A stretch of DNA of 64,000 nt from contig NZ_LATZ01000119.1 of the NCBI RefSeq assembly GCF_000981385.1, positions 186,001 to 250,000 on the forward strand, given 5' to 3'. The stretch's first letter is position 1. Every line of letters starts with the position of its first letter. This DNA is from Bacillus sp. SA1-12. GTDB taxonomy: Bacteria > Bacillota > Bacilli > Bacillales > Bacillaceae. The position numbers and the translations under genes were made by a program. This document shows, piece by piece, positions 52,234 to 60,140 of this stretch. The notes under the pieces were generated by a model. The model was not told the origin of the DNA and did not search any database. It saw only the letters and a program-made list of their open reading frames with translations.

Positions 52234-53061
52234 ATGCTAAAAACAATAAGGCAGGATCTATGGAGTCATCTTTTCCTCATTTTTTTAGCTTTTATTTCGC
52301 TCTACCCATTTTTTTATATGATCATCACCTCTTTTAAAACAAATGGCCAATTTTATAGCAACTTCTTTGGCATCACATTTCCCCTGCACTTTGAAAATTA
52401 TGCAACCGCATGGGAAGCAATCGGAGGATACATCTTCAATTCCGTTCTTATAGGGCTAGTTAGCGTAATTATCATTATTGCCACTTCTGCCTTAGCAGGA
52501 TATTCATTCGCCCGTCTGCGGTATAAAGGGAAAAACTTCCTTTATATGTCTGTTGTTGCTTTATTAATGATCCCAGGTTTATTAACGTTAATTCCGCTTT
52601 TCTTGTTAGTAAAGAGTTTTGCTTTATTAGATTCCTATATTGGTTTAATCATTGCCTTTGCTGCCGGAGGTCAAGCTTTTACAATCTTTGTTTTCCGGCA
52701 ATCCTTTGCATCATTGCCAGAAGAATTATTTGAGGCAGCAAGAATTGATGGATGTGGGGAGCTTCGTGTATTTTGGCAAATCGTCCTTCCATTATCAAAG
52801 CCTATAATCGGAACGATGGCTATCTGGAATTTACTTTCGATCTGGAACGAATATATGATGCCTCTTGTCTTAATGAGTAATCCCGATAAATTTCCGATTA
52901 CGGTTGGACTTATCCAATTTGAAAGCCAATTTGTTTCACAAACTCTTTATGGGCCAATGTTTGCGGGCTATACAATTGCATCATTGCCATTATTAATTTT
53001 GTTCTTATTTACGATGCGTTTGTTCATGAAGGGCTTAACTTCCGGCGCTGTAAAAATATAA
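52234..53061 (+). CDS. Sugar ABC transporter permease (MalG/UgpE type)
   Basis: A 275-residue permease with six hydrophobic segments and the EAA loop LFEAARIDGCGELRVFWQIVLP. The C-terminus MKGLTSGAVK is typical of the MalG group. It follows the first permease by 19 bases with AAAGGAGAAA as ribosome binding site. A terminator separates it from the convergent dioxygenase gene. Confidence 0.88.
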   Translation: MLKTIRQDLWSHLFLIFLAFISLYPFFYMIITSFKTNGQFYSNFFGITFPLHFENYATAWEAIGGYIFNSVLIGLVSVIIIIATSALAGYSFARLRYKGKNFLYMSVVALLMIPGLLTLIPLFLLVKSFALLDSYIGLIIAFAAGGQAFTIFVFRQSFASLPEELFEAARIDGCGELRVFWQIVLPLSKPIIGTMAIWNLLSIWNEYMMPLVLMSNPDKFPITVGLIQFESQFVSQTLYGPMFAGYTIASLPLLILFLFTMRLFMKGLTSGAVKI

Positions 53062-53083
53062 GAACTTCATAACTAAAATAAAA

Positions 53084-53119
53084 AGGGCGCAATCACAAGA
53101 TCATCTTGCGCCTAATTTT
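53084..53119. terminator. Terminator between convergent permease and dioxygenase genes
   Basis: GGCGCAA at 53086-53092 pairs with TTGCGCC at 53106-53112, followed by TAATTTTTTT on the plus strand. A-rich sequence on the other side may serve the minus strand. Confidence 0.75.
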
Positions 53120-53120
53120 T

Positions 53121-53927
53121 TTATCTTCTGTAGGCTAAAAGAGGGAACAACCCATTTTGTAATTTTTCATCTTTTGTCAGGTTTAAAGGATCTGTAATGA
53201 CATGTGATTTACCATTGTAAGTTGTTCCATCTGGAATGTAAATAATAACAAGTGCTCTTCTCGGTTTATCCGTTTTATTTGCATGTGCGAAGTGAAATGT
53301 CAACCCATTATGGACTGTGCAGCTGCCTGCTTTCATTCTAACAATAACAGGCGTTTTTTCATGGAATCCGGCATGTTCTGCATATTCGAAAAGATCTTCA
53401 GGCTCTACTAGATTAATAGGTTTTAGCTGTCCGGCTTCATTGGATCGTGGGAGGAACATCATACATCCATTGCTTTCATCTACATCATCCAATGCTATCC
53501 AGATCGAGAGTGTTTGCTTATTATGTGCTTTATTAAACGGCCAGTAGGGAAAATCTTGATGCCATGGAGTTGGTTTAGAATCTCCAGGCATTTTTAATAA
53601 CACATGATCATGAAAAAGACGAATGCCATCTGCTTCGCTTAATTGCAGAGCTATGTTTGCAAAACGTTGATCTGATATATATCTCGCTATACCAGCATGA
53701 TCCCGCCATGTATTTACTCTTTGATTAAGAACTTTGTAATAAGCTCCACCTGCTGTATCCGTTTGAATAGATCGGCCATTTTTATCTTCCATTACTTCAT
53801 CAATGAACGTTCTAAGTTCAGAAAGCTCTTCTGGATTTAATACATTGTCGATTAGCACAAACCCATTTTTTTTGTAAAATGTCATTTTTTCTTCTGATAG
53901 AAGTTGTATGTCTGTTAATTGTTCCAT
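53121..53927 (-). CDS. Phytanoyl-CoA dioxygenase (PhyH) family protein
   Basis: A 268-residue Fe(II)/2-oxoglutarate-dependent dioxygenase. The metal facial triad is His123 and Asp125 in PWHQDFPYWP plus a distal His, probably His212 in GLTFHFAHAN. Arg223-224 would bind 2-oxoglutarate. Bacterial PhyH proteins hydroxylate small molecules including phosphonates, halogenated compounds and sugars' derivatives; the substrate is unknown. Its position between an ABC importer and an AraC gene suggests it acts on the imported compound. It shares a divergent promoter region with the AraC gene. Confidence 0.8.
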   Translation of the reverse strand: MEQLTDIQLLSEEKMTFYKKNGFVLIDNVLNPEELSELRTFIDEVMEDKNGRSIQTDTAGGAYYKVLNQRVNTWRDHAGIARYISDQRFANIALQLSEADGIRLFHDHVLLKMPGDSKPTPWHQDFPYWPFNKAHNKQTLSIWIALDDVDESNGCMMFLPRSNEAGQLKPINLVEPEDLFEYAEHAGFHEKTPVIVRMKAGSCTVHNGLTFHFAHANKTDKPRRALVIIYIPDGTTYNGKSHVITDPLNLTKDEKLQNGLFPLLAYRR

Positions 53928-53985
53928 GCTGACCTCCTATTGGTTAGATTTTAATAGTATTGTAGTATGTTTTATCAGTGAGTTC

Positions 53986-54020
53986 TTGGCAAATATCCTT
54001 TAGTTTTTGGATAATATCCT
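53986..54020. promoter_or_regulatory. AraC-type direct repeat in the phyH-araC divergent region
   Basis: TTGGCAAATATCCT at 53986-53999 and TTGGATAATATCCT at 54007-54020 share 11 of 14 bases and are 21 bases apart, two helical turns. That is the usual layout for an AraC-family activator dimer. Confidence 0.58.
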
Positions 54021-54039
54021 AGAAATAAGGAGGAAACCA

Positions 54040-54939
54040 ATGATTCATTTGCTTTCAACAGATTTTTTTAAAAGTGAGGAGTTTATGTTCTATATCCGCC
54101 CTTTTACAATCAACAACAATGAAAAAATAGACTTGCATTCTCATGAATTCTACGAAATGGTTTATGTGCTTCAGGGAAGCGGCATCCATTTTTATGAAGA
54201 TAAAATATGTGAAATTAATGAGGGGGATATATTTATTATTGAACCAGAAAAAGTTCATGGTTACGAGGTAGGAGAGGATACATGTTTAAAAGTTTATAAT
54301 ATTCTTTTTCAGAGGAAACTGCTAAAAAAAGAAATAGAATCTTTTTCACATTTGCCGTCATTTTTATCATATTTTTATGTAGAGCCCTTCTTAAAAGAGT
54401 CAGCTCATTTTAAGGATCATTTAATTTTAACGGAATACCAACAAACAGAAGTAAGGATGATTCTGCAAAAAATAGTGCTTGAATTCAATCGAAAAGAAGA
54501 AGGTTATCAAATACTTATAAAAACAATGCTTTTAGAGTTATTTATTTTATTAAGTCGCTACTGTGAAAAAACAACAAATCAATGGATGTTTCATTATTCG
54601 GAAAATTCACAAAGAATTGATCTAATATGTGAGTTTATTGCATGTCATTATAATCATCCGTTAACTCTTGAACAAGTAAGCAGGTTATCGGGAATGAGCA
54701 AAGCGAATTTCACCGCAAAATTTAAACAGATAATTGGTCAGACTTTTATTGAATATCGAAATAGAATTCGCATTAATATAGCAAAAGAGTTGCTAGTGAG
54801 TACGGATGAAAAAATCATTTTCATTGCAAGCGAAGTGGGCTTTGAGGATATTAGCCATTTTTATCGAACATTTAAGGAGATAACTAAAACGTCGCCGTCA
54901 AAGTACCGGAAAAAGTATAAGACCAGAAGGCTGAATTAA
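54040..54939 (+). CDS. AraC-family regulator with cupin sensor domain (first)
   Basis: A 299-residue regulator. Residues 25-95 are a cupin-type ligand domain (DLHSHEFYEMVYVLQGSGIH, then GDIFIIEPEKVHGYEV). The C-terminal 100 residues are the double HTH (LTLEQVSRLSGMSKANFTAKF, then VGFEDISHFYRTFKEITKTS). AAGGAGGAAA fixes the ATG at 54040. A 21-bp spaced direct repeat lies directly upstream, so it probably controls phyH and the flanking operons in response to a sugar-like ligand. It is a paralogue of the 60141 regulator. Confidence 0.88.
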   Translation: MIHLLSTDFFKSEEFMFYIRPFTINNNEKIDLHSHEFYEMVYVLQGSGIHFYEDKICEINEGDIFIIEPEKVHGYEVGEDTCLKVYNILFQRKLLKKEIESFSHLPSFLSYFYVEPFLKESAHFKDHLILTEYQQTEVRMILQKIVLEFNRKEEGYQILIKTMLLELFILLSRYCEKTTNQWMFHYSENSQRIDLICEFIACHYNHPLTLEQVSRLSGMSKANFTAKFKQIIGQTFIEYRNRIRINIAKELLVSTDEKIIFIASEVGFEDISHFYRTFKEITKTSPSKYRKKYKTRRLN

Positions 54940-54999
54940 GTCGTATTATTTTATTTGTGACATAAAAGAAAAGGATAGAATCAAAGGTTGAATTTAAAA

Positions 55000-55032
55000 T
55001 GGCCAGAATGACCATTTATTTTGGCGGAATGG
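55000..55032. promoter_or_regulatory. Second candidate AraC-type direct repeat
   Basis: TGGCCAGAATG at 55000-55010 and TGGCGGAATGG at 55022-55032 are imperfect direct repeats 22 bases apart, about 115 bases before the ASRT-like gene. They share TGGC and AATG. Confidence 0.4.
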
Positions 55033-55145
55033 GCTATGATGAACAGGCATGAATTAGCTATCATTTAATTAATTCAACTATGAAAAACGTATTCTCTTAA
55101 CAAAAGCAGTTCCTTTTTTAATCTGAAAATACGGGGAAGGGAGAT

Positions 55146-55520
55146 GTGGATTTGATAGGAAAACAGACTTGGATTATCCCAGATGGTTTTCTTCAACCGA
55201 AAAGCATAGGGGATCAAATCAGTCATGAGGCAGTTTGCGTGTTGAATTTAACGGATCATCATGCAGAAATAAAACTTACATTCTATTTTGAAGACCGAGA
55301 TCCTATGGCCTCCTTTGTAACTGAATGCGGGTCAAATAGGACGCATCATATCAGGCTGGATAAAATTAGAGACCAAGAAGGAAATGAAGTTCCTAGAAAC
55401 GTTCCATATGCCATCAAAGTTGATAGCAATGTGCCAATAATCGTTCAGCACAGCAGATTGGATACATCACAAGAAGCGCTTGCTCTTTTTACAACAATGG
55501 CTTATCCACTAGAAATCTAG
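55146..55520 (+). CDS. ASRT-like protein (sensory rhodopsin transducer family)
   Basis: A 124-residue all-beta protein matching the Anabaena sensory rhodopsin transducer family: WIIPDGFLQPKSIGDQISHE, then ISHEAVCVLNLTDHHAEIKL, RTHHIRLDKI and NVPIIVQHSRLDTSQEALA. No rhodopsin gene is near. Non-photosynthetic members have been proposed to bind carbohydrate-type ligands. It heads an operon with a Gfo/Idh/MocA dehydrogenase, an isomerase and a hydrolase, which fits that idea. Start is GTG 55146 (or TTG 55152) behind GGGAAGGGAG. Confidence 0.82.
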   Translation: MDLIGKQTWIIPDGFLQPKSIGDQISHEAVCVLNLTDHHAEIKLTFYFEDRDPMASFVTECGSNRTHHIRLDKIRDQEGNEVPRNVPYAIKVDSNVPIIVQHSRLDTSQEALALFTTMAYPLEI

Positions 55521-55600
55521 TTAGTCATTTTAATAGATTTCTAATCGTGAATCAACTAAATTATTTCTATTGATTAGATAATTCTTTGGAGGGTGATTAA

Positions 55601-56623
55601 ATGACTTTAAAAGTAGCGATTGTAGGAGTAGGGAATATCGGAAGCATCCATGCTTCTGTTTACAAAGAAAATCCAAATACTGAAATTGTCGCAGTTTGTG
55701 ATATTGTGAAGGCAAAAGCAGATCAAGCCTCAAACAAATTTGGCGGAAGAGCATTTTACAGTGTACAGGAAATGTTGAACAGCGGTATTGAGCTTGATCT
55801 TGTAAGCGTTTGCACTAAAGGGGAGGAAAATGGCGGAGAACACTATTTGCCAACAATAGAATTACTAAAAGCCGGGATTCCTGTACTAGGGGAAAAGCCG
55901 ATCTCTAACAATATTGAAGAAGGTAAAGAAATGGTTGAGCTTGCCCGTCAAAATAAAATCCCATACGCGGTTAACTTGAACCATCGCTTTACACCGGCTG
56001 CTGAAAAAGCAAAGGATTGGGTAGAAAATGGGCGTCTTGGCAAGCTTCATATGATCAATATGAGAATGTGGATTAACAATCCGGTCGAAACTTCGCCATG
56101 GTTCCACATGCGTGCATTACATCCGCATTCCTTTGATGTTATTCGATACTTTTGCGGTGATGTTAGAAGAGTTGGTGCCTTCATGATGAAAGGAGAAGGC
56201 CGTGCGATATGGTCGAATGCTCAAGTGATGCTCGAATTTGAAAATGGTGCAATCGGCAACTTAGTTGGAAGCTATGACGCAGGTGCAAGCTATGGTTTAG
56301 AGCTATGTGAAGTGGTTGGCTCTAAAGGAAGGTTTGTTCTTGAGGATGCTTGTGAACAGTTAACCTTCTATCCGCGATCAAGTATTGAAACGGAAAGTTA
56401 CAGCTATCTTGGTGGAATGAGATCATTCCCGGAAACCTTTAAATCCCGTATCAATTCATTCGTGGACCAGTTAATTTCTGGTGTTTCATTTGATCAGGTT
56501 GATGGTTCGGGAGAGGATGCTCTTAAAGCACAATCGATCATTGAAGCAGCAATCCGATCATTTGAAACAGGTGAAATTGTTGATGTTAAAGATATAGAGC
56601 TTATTTCAGGAGGGATAAAATGA
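55601..56623 (+). CDS. Gfo/Idh/MocA family oxidoreductase (first)
   Basis: A 340-residue NAD(P)-dependent dehydrogenase for sugars or cyclitols. The Rossmann motif is AIVGVGNIGSIHASVY, the conserved EKP motif is GEKPISNNIEEGKEM with the catalytic Lys near residue 100, and NLNHRFTPAAEKAK and HMRALHPHSFDVIRYF provide the substrate-site His and Asp. GGAGGGTGATT precedes the ATG. The stop overlaps the next start by four bases. It is a close paralogue of the protein at 59013. Confidence 0.86.
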   Translation: MTLKVAIVGVGNIGSIHASVYKENPNTEIVAVCDIVKAKADQASNKFGGRAFYSVQEMLNSGIELDLVSVCTKGEENGGEHYLPTIELLKAGIPVLGEKPISNNIEEGKEMVELARQNKIPYAVNLNHRFTPAAEKAKDWVENGRLGKLHMINMRMWINNPVETSPWFHMRALHPHSFDVIRYFCGDVRRVGAFMMKGEGRAIWSNAQVMLEFENGAIGNLVGSYDAGASYGLELCEVVGSKGRFVLEDACEQLTFYPRSSIETESYSYLGGMRSFPETFKSRINSFVDQLISGVSFDQVDGSGEDALKAQSIIEAAIRSFETGEIVDVKDIELISGGIK

Positions 56624-57444
56624 TAAAACTTGGCGTTAACTCAGTGTTATTTAAAGATTTTGATTTTGCTACGGCAGCAAGGCAAATTGCCTTATGCGGA
56701 TATGATGGTGTTGAAATTTCGGCAATAAAAGGCATGTGTGAACATTTGGAATTGGACCGCTGGAAGGAACAAGCGGATGAAATAAAATCAATCGTCCAGG
56801 AAAACGGCCTTGAATTGTTATCCATGGAGGTTGCTTCACTTGATGAGGAGAGATTAAGAAAGGCATTTGAGGCGGGAGCAGAAATCGGGATCCCTGTCAT
56901 TAATGTAGGACCTGGCGGAAAGTCCGGCGTTGAAGGTGATCTTCAGCAGTCTATTGAAACCCTTTACAAATTATCTAAAATAGCTGAGGGCTATGGTGTA
57001 ACCCTTTGTGTAAAAGCACATGTCGGAAACGCAATTTTTAATACACCAACAACGCTAAGGGCAATGAATGAAATTTCCTCCCCGGCATTTGGCATCGATA
57101 TGGACCCTAGCCATATTTATCGCGGAAATGAAAACCCTGAGGAAGAATTAGCAAGAGTCATTAGTCGTGTAAAGCATATTCATATTCGCGATTGTAAAGG
57201 TCGTACACAAGGTCCTGGTGACATCCACAACCAGGCTTGCGGAAGAGGAGATATTGATTTATTTGCCTATTGCAAAACGATGGTTGATGGTCAGTATTCC
57301 GGCCCTGTTTGTTTAGAGGTAATCGGTGCAAATCAACATTCATTAGCAGATGTTTCCATCGTTGCTGCTGAGAGCTATGGCTATTTAAATGCTTGCTTAA
57401 AAGCTTTAGGAGCCAGAGAGTCAAATCTTGCTCAGAAAGGATAA
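56620..57444 (+). CDS. Sugar phosphate isomerase/epimerase (IolE/IolI-like TIM barrel)
   Basis: A 274-residue xylose-isomerase-like TIM barrel. Recognisable parts are GYDGVEISAIKGMCEHLE, LELLSMEVASLDEE with a metal Glu, LCVKAHVGNAIFNT, FGIDMDPSHIYRG, and KHIHIRDCKGR. Where typical members have Glu in the VEVH strand, this one has VKAHVG. It probably isomerises or dehydrates the keto product of the adjacent dehydrogenase. The ATGA overlap shows translational coupling to the Gfo/Idh/MocA gene. Confidence 0.8.
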   Translation: MIKLGVNSVLFKDFDFATAARQIALCGYDGVEISAIKGMCEHLELDRWKEQADEIKSIVQENGLELLSMEVASLDEERLRKAFEAGAEIGIPVINVGPGGKSGVEGDLQQSIETLYKLSKIAEGYGVTLCVKAHVGNAIFNTPTTLRAMNEISSPAFGIDMDPSHIYRGNENPEEELARVISRVKHIHIRDCKGRTQGPGDIHNQACGRGDIDLFAYCKTMVDGQYSGPVCLEVIGANQHSLADVSIVAAESYGYLNACLKALGARESNLAQKG

Positions 57445-57450
57445 TGTCAA

Positions 57451-58851
57451 ATGAACAAAAAAACAAATGTGATTCTTTTTGGGATCGACAGTCTAAGAAG
57501 AGACCGGATGAGTTCATATGGATATCACCGGCTGACAACACCCCATATTGATAAAGTTGCTGAAGAAGGGATTCTATTTGAAAACCATTTTAGTCCGAGT
57601 ATTCCTACCACTCCAGGCTATGCTTCGATGCTAACAGGAATGGACTGCTTTGGCACTGATGTAGTCGCTCTTAGACATAAGGGACCTTTGGGAGGCCATG
57701 TAAAGACTCTGCCAGAATTGCTTGGAGAACATGGATATAATACAACTTGTGTTGGGTTTAGCGGCAATCCATCCTCTAGAGGGTTTCAAAAATACATTGA
57801 TTTTGAATCATGGATGCCAGACGAAACTGGACGCTGCCCAAAGGCGCAAAATTTAAATAATGTGGCCATCCCAGAATTAAAGAGACTTGCTGAAGAAGAA
57901 AAACCATTTTTCTTATTTTTACGGCATATGGATCCGCATTCACCATATTTGCCTCCAAAGCCGTTTGAAAGAATTTTCTATGATGGAAATGAATTTGACC
58001 AAGAGAATGATTCTCTTAATGAGATGAAGGAATTTAAGCCATTTGCTGATTTCTTAACTTCATGGATTCCTAAAGGCTGTACAGATGCAGACTATGTTGA
58101 CGCACAATATGATGGTGCAATTGCCTATATGGATGCTTGTATCCAAAATATTTTTACAACTGTTGAGAAACTAGGAATTAAAGAAGAAACGTTAATAATT
58201 ATTACATCTGATCATGGTGAAACCTTAAATGAGCATCAGTGCTGGTATGATCACCATGGTCTTTATGAACATAATTTAGTTGTTCCGCTAATCATGAAAT
58301 ATCCTAAGAAATTGCCTGAAGGGAAGAAAGTCACTAGCAACACATTAATCAAAGATATCATGCCGACAATATTAGATGTTATAGGAATTGAAACAGATAT
58401 CCGATTTGACGGCAGAAATCTTATGCCGCTTATAAAAGAAGAAAATGAGATATTCGTTCAGGCGTCTGAATTTTATATAACGGAATGTACATGGATGCGG
58501 AAGCATGGCTGGCGTACTCCTGAATGGAAATTGATCCGCGCGCTTGAACCAGACTTTCATTTTAAACCGGAAATTGAATTGTACAATCTAATAAAAGATC
58601 CAAAGGAAGAAACAAATGTTGCAGATCAAGAGCCTGAAATCGTCCATTTGCTTTTAGGAAGAATGGAAGCTTATATAGCAAAACGTGAAGCTGAAACTGG
58701 CAGAATAAATCCAATGTATACTAATTTGAATTGGCATGGCTTGGAGCATGGACCTTTTAAAACATCACAGGAAGCATACGATTCCATGTATATTGGTTCG
58801 ATTGGTACAGCACAAAGGCTTCAAGAAAAGGAAAAGGAAGAAACCGTATAG
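57451..58851 (+). CDS. Sulfatase-fold hydrolase with Thr nucleophile (second)
   Basis: A 466-residue cytoplasmic alkaline-phosphatase-superfamily enzyme, paralogous to the 48002 product (same order: ILFGIDSLRRDRMSSYGYH, LRHMDPHSPYLPPKP, ITSDHGETLNEHQ). In the motif SIPTTPGYASMLTG, Thr53 takes the place of the sulfatase Cys and Tyr that of the Arg. A formylglycine mechanism is excluded, which points to a phosphate ester or phosphodiester substrate. It is seven bases after the isomerase gene, in the same operon. A C-terminal extension after about residue 400 is shared only loosely with its paralogue. Confidence 0.8.
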   Translation: MNKKTNVILFGIDSLRRDRMSSYGYHRLTTPHIDKVAEEGILFENHFSPSIPTTPGYASMLTGMDCFGTDVVALRHKGPLGGHVKTLPELLGEHGYNTTCVGFSGNPSSRGFQKYIDFESWMPDETGRCPKAQNLNNVAIPELKRLAEEEKPFFLFLRHMDPHSPYLPPKPFERIFYDGNEFDQENDSLNEMKEFKPFADFLTSWIPKGCTDADYVDAQYDGAIAYMDACIQNIFTTVEKLGIKEETLIIITSDHGETLNEHQCWYDHHGLYEHNLVVPLIMKYPKKLPEGKKVTSNTLIKDIMPTILDVIGIETDIRFDGRNLMPLIKEENEIFVQASEFYITECTWMRKHGWRTPEWKLIRALEPDFHFKPEIELYNLIKDPKEETNVADQEPEIVHLLLGRMEAYIAKREAETGRINPMYTNLNWHGLEHGPFKTSQEAYDSMYIGSIGTAQRLQEKEKEETV

Positions 58852-58870
58852 AATAATTGATAAATGGAAA

Positions 58871-58991
58871 TGGGGCTGTTTCAATTCTTAAGTTTGACTC
58901 TCCAAACAAAATATATAGAGCCTAAAATAGTAGGAAGTTCTGTAATTTGGTATGTAGGAGGGGCAGATCTTTCCTGAGACAGCCCCCTTTC
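58871..58991 (+). repeat. Long hairpin of the GAGACAGCC type
   Basis: GGGGCTGTTTCA at 58871-58882 pairs with TGAGACAGCCCC at 58975-58986 (one G-T pair), followed by CTTTCTTT. The loop of about 92 bases includes a weak inner pairing. It probably terminates the operon before the second dehydrogenase gene. Confidence 0.55.
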
Positions 58992-59012
58992 TTTGTGGAA
59001 AGGGTGGTTGTT

Positions 59013-60032
59013 TTGATAAAAGCAGCGGTTGTTGGTGTGAATAATATTGGGAAAATTCATTGTCGCTATTACCATGAACATGCAGATGCTAGATTAGTTG
59101 CTGTGTGTGATTTGAATGAAGCATTAGTAAATGATGTGGCAATACAGTATAATATAACCGGTTATACAGATTTAAAAACAATGCTTCAAAATGAAGAAAT
59201 CGATGTGATAAGCATTGCGACTGGCGGGAAGGAAAATGGTTCACATCATTTTATACCAGCAATGCTTGCTATTGAAGCTGGGAAAGATGTTTTAGTTGAA
59301 AAACCGCTTTCCAATAACATCGAAGAGGCAAGAGAAATTGTAGAGTATGCTAATAGAAAAAGGGTTCGCTTGGGATGCAACTTAAATCACAGATTTGTAC
59401 CATCAGCTGAACATGCAAAAAAATGGATTGACTCTGGAGAGCTTGGTTCCCTGTTGTTTATTAATATGAAATTGACTATTGGCAATCCAAATGAATCAAG
59501 TCCTTGGATTCATTTACGAGCTCTGCACCCGCATTCAATCGATGTGATCAGGTATTTTGCAGGTGATATTAAACGTGTTCAGGCGTTTATGACAAAAGCA
59601 CCTGGAAGAACAGTATGGTCTACGGCATCGATTAATTTAGAATTCGAATCAGGAGCGGTCGGTCATCTTACAGGGAGTTATGATATGGACAATCTTCATC
59701 CAATTGAATTTTGTGAAGTAGCAGGTAATCGAGGGAGATTAACGATTGATAATGTATTTGAAAACTTGACCTTTTACCCTCACAAAAGCAAGGAACTTAA
59801 AGTTGTTCGAAATTCAGTTTTAAATGGAATGAATGGATTTAACGACACTTTCAAAAATAGAATCGGCACGTTTATTCAAGAAGTTAACGATTCAGTTCCT
59901 CCAGAGAAAATTACGGGCTCTGGTATGGATGCATTAGCAGCCCAGGAAGTCATTGAAGCGGCCATTCGTTCACAAATGGAGAATGGTGCAGTAATTGAGG
60001 TACCTAATTATTTGAATAAGCAAAGACTCTAG
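59013..60032 (+). CDS. Gfo/Idh/MocA family oxidoreductase (second)
   Basis: A 339-residue paralogue of the 55601 protein with the same motifs: AAVVGVNNIGKIHCRYY, VEKPLSNNIEEAREI, NLNHRFVPSAEHAKKW and HLRALHPHSIDVIRYFAGD. The two share long stretches and surely act on related substrates, perhaps as an oxidation-reduction pair for epimerisation. Start is TTG 59013 behind GGAAAGGGTGG; the open frame upstream crosses the terminator hairpin. It is followed by an AraC gene. Confidence 0.85.
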   Translation: MIKAAVVGVNNIGKIHCRYYHEHADARLVAVCDLNEALVNDVAIQYNITGYTDLKTMLQNEEIDVISIATGGKENGSHHFIPAMLAIEAGKDVLVEKPLSNNIEEAREIVEYANRKRVRLGCNLNHRFVPSAEHAKKWIDSGELGSLLFINMKLTIGNPNESSPWIHLRALHPHSIDVIRYFAGDIKRVQAFMTKAPGRTVWSTASINLEFESGAVGHLTGSYDMDNLHPIEFCEVAGNRGRLTIDNVFENLTFYPHKSKELKVVRNSVLNGMNGFNDTFKNRIGTFIQEVNDSVPPEKITGSGMDALAAQEVIEAAIRSQMENGAVIEVPNYLNKQRL

Positions 60033-60065
60033 GTTCAAAAAAACTATTTTTTATTTGTTCGGATA

Positions 60066-60079
60066 TGTAAGCACTTACA
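60066..60079. promoter_or_regulatory. Palindromic operator, cre-like
   Basis: TGTAAG-CA-CTTACA is a perfect 6+6 palindrome and matches the cre consensus except for one central base. It is 62 bases before the second AraC start. Confidence 0.48.
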
Positions 60080-60140
60080 AGTTGCGATTGCTACAACCTT
60101 AGAGGTATATGTTCAATCTAGATCTAGGGGAGGAATCTAA

